Position numbers and translations under genes: made by a program. 64,000 bases of DNA from NCBI GenBank assembly GCA_902605865.1, contig CACLEJ010000001.1, forward strand, positions 132,417-196,416, in the 5' to 3' direction. The DNA comes from an uncultured Pelagibacteraceae bacterium (GTDB taxonomy: Bacteria; Pseudomonadota; Alphaproteobacteria; Pelagibacterales; Pelagibacteraceae). The notes under the pieces were generated by a model. That model was not told the origin of the DNA, made no database searches, and worked only from the letters and a program-made list of their open reading frames with translations. Positions 61,958 to 64,000 of this stretch are shown in pieces (position 1 is the first letter of the stretch; each line of letters opens with the position of its first letter).

Positions 61958-62607
61958 GTGAGGAGCAAAGGGCAAAAATTGTTCTGCGAGCTTTAAACAA
62001 AATATATCCAAAGACCCCAATTCCTCTTAAACACAGAAATATATTTACTTTACTTGTTTCTGTTCTTTTATCTGCACAGTGTACAGACGTAAACGTTAAC
62101 AATGTTACCAAAAACATATATCCAAAATATAATAAACCTGAACACTTTGTTAAGTTGGGAAGAAAAAAAATTGAAAAACTAATAAGAAGTATTGGTATTT
62201 TTAGAATTAAAGCCAAAAGTGTTTATAATTTATCAAAAACTTTAGTTGAAAAATACAACGGTAAAGTTCCAAAAACCTTCGAACAACTTGAAGAATTACC
62301 AGGTGTTGGACATAAAACTGCCAGCGTGGTCATGTCTCAAGGATTTGGATATGCTGCTTTTCCAGTAGACACCCATATACACAGACTTGCACAAAGATGG
62401 GGTTTAACTAATGGAAAAAATGTAATTCAAACTGAAGAAGATCTAAAGAGACTTTTTCCTAAAAAATATTGGAATAAATTACATCTTCAAATAATTTATT
62501 ATGGAAGAGAGTATTGTAAGGCCAGAGAGTGTTATGGTTTATCTTGTAAAATCTGTACTACTTGTTATCCTAAGAGAAAAAAACCACTTATAACCAAGAA
62601 AGCATAA
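61954..62607 (+). CDS. nth: Endonuclease III
   Basis: LPGVGHKTASVV HhH, DTHIHRLAQRWG, C-terminal Fe-S cysteines. Confidence 0.96.
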   Translation: MSEEQRAKIVLRALNKIYPKTPIPLKHRNIFTLLVSVLLSAQCTDVNVNNVTKNIYPKYNKPEHFVKLGRKKIEKLIRSIGIFRIKAKSVYNLSKTLVEKYNGKVPKTFEQLEELPGVGHKTASVVMSQGFGYAAFPVDTHIHRLAQRWGLTNGKNVIQTEEDLKRLFPKKYWNKLHLQIIYYGREYCKARECYGLSCKICTTCYPKRKKPLITKKA

Positions 62608-62610
62608 ATA

Positions 62611-63540
62611 ATGAAAATATTAGGAATTGGGAACGCAATTGTAGATGTAATTTGCAAAGTAGAAGACGATTTTGTAACTCAAAATAATTTAACTAAAGGT
62701 ACTATGAAATTAATTTTTGATGATAAAGAATTTAAAGATTTATTATCAAATCTTAAAATAGAGAAAACTGTTTCAGGAGGATCTGTTGCTAATTCAATTG
62801 TTGGATTATCTCAACTTGGTAATAAAGTGGGATTTATTGGCAAAGTAAATGATGACGATCTTGGTGGAAAATACGAAGACGGTTTAAAACAAGAGAAAGT
62901 TGAATATTTTTATTCAAAAAAAAAGGAGGAATTACCTACTGGGACTTGTTTAATATTAGTTACACCAGACTCTGAGAGAACAATGTGCACATTTTTAGGA
63001 ACTGCAGGCAAAATAAATGAAAACGACGTCAGTTCAGAAGCAATTAAACAAAGTGAAACAATACTTCTAGAAGGTTATCTTTGGGATGAAGGAGAACCCA
63101 AAAAAGCCTTTGAAAAAGCAATACAAAGTGCAAACAAAGTTGCAATGTCATTGTCAGATCAGTTTTGTGTTGATAGACATAAACCACACTTTTTAGAATT
63201 AGTTAAAAATAAATTAGATATTACCTTTGCAAATGAGCAAGAGATAATGTCACTGATAGATGCAAAATCTTTTGATGAAGTTATCAACTTTTCAAAATCT
63301 TTAGGAAAAATAATTGTTTTAACAAGAGGTGAAAAAGGTGCTGTTGCAATTAATGGAGACGAAGTTGTTGAATGTGGAATAGGAGAAGGTCTTAAAATTG
63401 TCGATTTAACTGGGGCTGGAGATCTTTTTGCAGCAGGCTTTTTGCATGGTCATGTGAATAAGATGTCTTTGAAAGAAAGTTTGGATAAAGGCACCGAAAT
63501 GTCTTCTAAAGTAATTCAACAAATTGGGGCTAGGCTTTAA
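62611..63540 (+). CDS. PfkB-family sugar/nucleoside kinase
   Basis: SGGSVANSIVGLSQLG, DLTGAGDLFAAGFLHG. Confidence 0.92.
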   Translation: MKILGIGNAIVDVICKVEDDFVTQNNLTKGTMKLIFDDKEFKDLLSNLKIEKTVSGGSVANSIVGLSQLGNKVGFIGKVNDDDLGGKYEDGLKQEKVEYFYSKKKEELPTGTCLILVTPDSERTMCTFLGTAGKINENDVSSEAIKQSETILLEGYLWDEGEPKKAFEKAIQSANKVAMSLSDQFCVDRHKPHFLELVKNKLDITFANEQEIMSLIDAKSFDEVINFSKSLGKIIVLTRGEKGAVAINGDEVVECGIGEGLKIVDLTGAGDLFAAGFLHGHVNKMSLKESLDKGTEMSSKVIQQIGARL

Positions 63541-63543
63541 AAA

Positions 63544-63651
63544 TTATTTTTTTTTTCTTTTAAAACTTCCTTTACCCTTTTTTGGTTTAACAACACGAGT
63601 TTTATATTTTGGTGTTAATAAATTTTTTGCTATATAATTTTTTTTTTTCAT
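63544..63651 (-). CDS. 35-aa ArfA-like alternative ribosome-rescue mini-protein
   Basis: MKKKNYIAKNLLTPKYKTRVVKPKKGKGSFKRKKK; shares LL-x-P-x-[FY]-x-x-RV-x-K-x-KKGKGS[YF]-x-RK with E. coli ArfA as recalled. Confidence 0.65.
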   Translation of the reverse strand: MKKKNYIAKNLLTPKYKTRVVKPKKGKGSFKRKKK

Positions 63652-64000
63652 CAAATTGAATATCCAGATTTTGAACTTTTGATAAAATCGTGGTCATTAA
63701 AAACATTCTGTATTTTCTTTCTTAATCTATAAATATGAGTTTCCACTGTATGTGTTTCTAATTTTGAATTATGTCCCCATACTTGAGTTTGCAATTGAAA
63801 GATTTTAACTGGTTTAGGCGAATTTTTAAGAAATAAGACAATATTTGCCTCTCTTTCTGTCAGATCTAATGATTTATCTTGATAAAAAATTTTTCTTGAA
63901 TTTAGATTTAACTTGTAACTTCCTAATTGTATTTCTGATTGTTGATTGTATTTCTTTTTAATAAATTCAATATTAATGATTTCTATTAATTTAAGAATTG
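63651..64000 (-). CDS. OmpR/PhoB-type response regulator, C-terminal winged helix; 5' end beyond window
   Basis: ...IQLGSYKLNLNSRKIFYQDKSLDLTEREANIVLFL...VETHIYRLRKKI...IKSSKSGYSI*, manual translation. Confidence 0.82.
   Translation of the reverse strand, partial: ILKLIEIINIEFIKKKYNQQSEIQLGSYKLNLNSRKIFYQDKSLDLTEREANIVLFLKNSPKPVKIFQLQTQVWGHNSKLETHTVETHIYRLRKKIQNVFNDHDFIKSSKSGYSI

Noticed and set aside
1-64000. CRISPR arrays, transposons, prophage, toxin-antitoxin or defence islands
   Set aside because: No regularly spaced direct repeats, integrase/transposase motifs or defence-family proteins were seen in either the ORF track or intergenic reading.

Overview
The window is a compact, AT-rich stretch of an alphaproteobacterial chromosome. 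Gene content and order look like a streamlined SAR11/Pelagibacterales-type genome; this is an inference from protein families and synteny, with no search run. Nearly all of it is conserved housekeeping DNA: dnaA-dnaN-rpsT, nusA-infB-rbfA-rpsO-pnp, murJ-trpS-nfuA-tsaB-fur-miaB-phoH-ybeY-lnt-metK, grpE-dnaK-dnaJ, irr-fabA-fabB-fabI, argH-lysA, dapB-nth. I saw one tRNA (Leu-CAA). I saw no rRNA, CRISPR array, transposase, integrase, phage or toxin-antitoxin module. The most interesting signals are short genes missing from the ORF track. (1) 6056-6139(-) is a 27-aa protein, MAKRKKKAAKKKTKKKAKKKAKKKKRR, with its own promoter, 5' hairpin, Shine-Dalgarno and terminator. It is convergent with a CarD that has a long Lys-rich N-terminal extension. 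(2) 63544-63651(-) is a 35-aa ArfA-like ribosome-rescue mini-protein coupled by TGATG to an OmpR-type regulator. Other points of note: a shared Irr-box-like 10-mer at the irr and rubrerythrin promoters; a strong 11-bp hairpin between rubrerythrin and an Fe-S oxidoreductase gene; an attenuator-like pair of exclusive hairpins between rpsT and dnaA; and fadD starting 7 nt after a tRNA CCA end.
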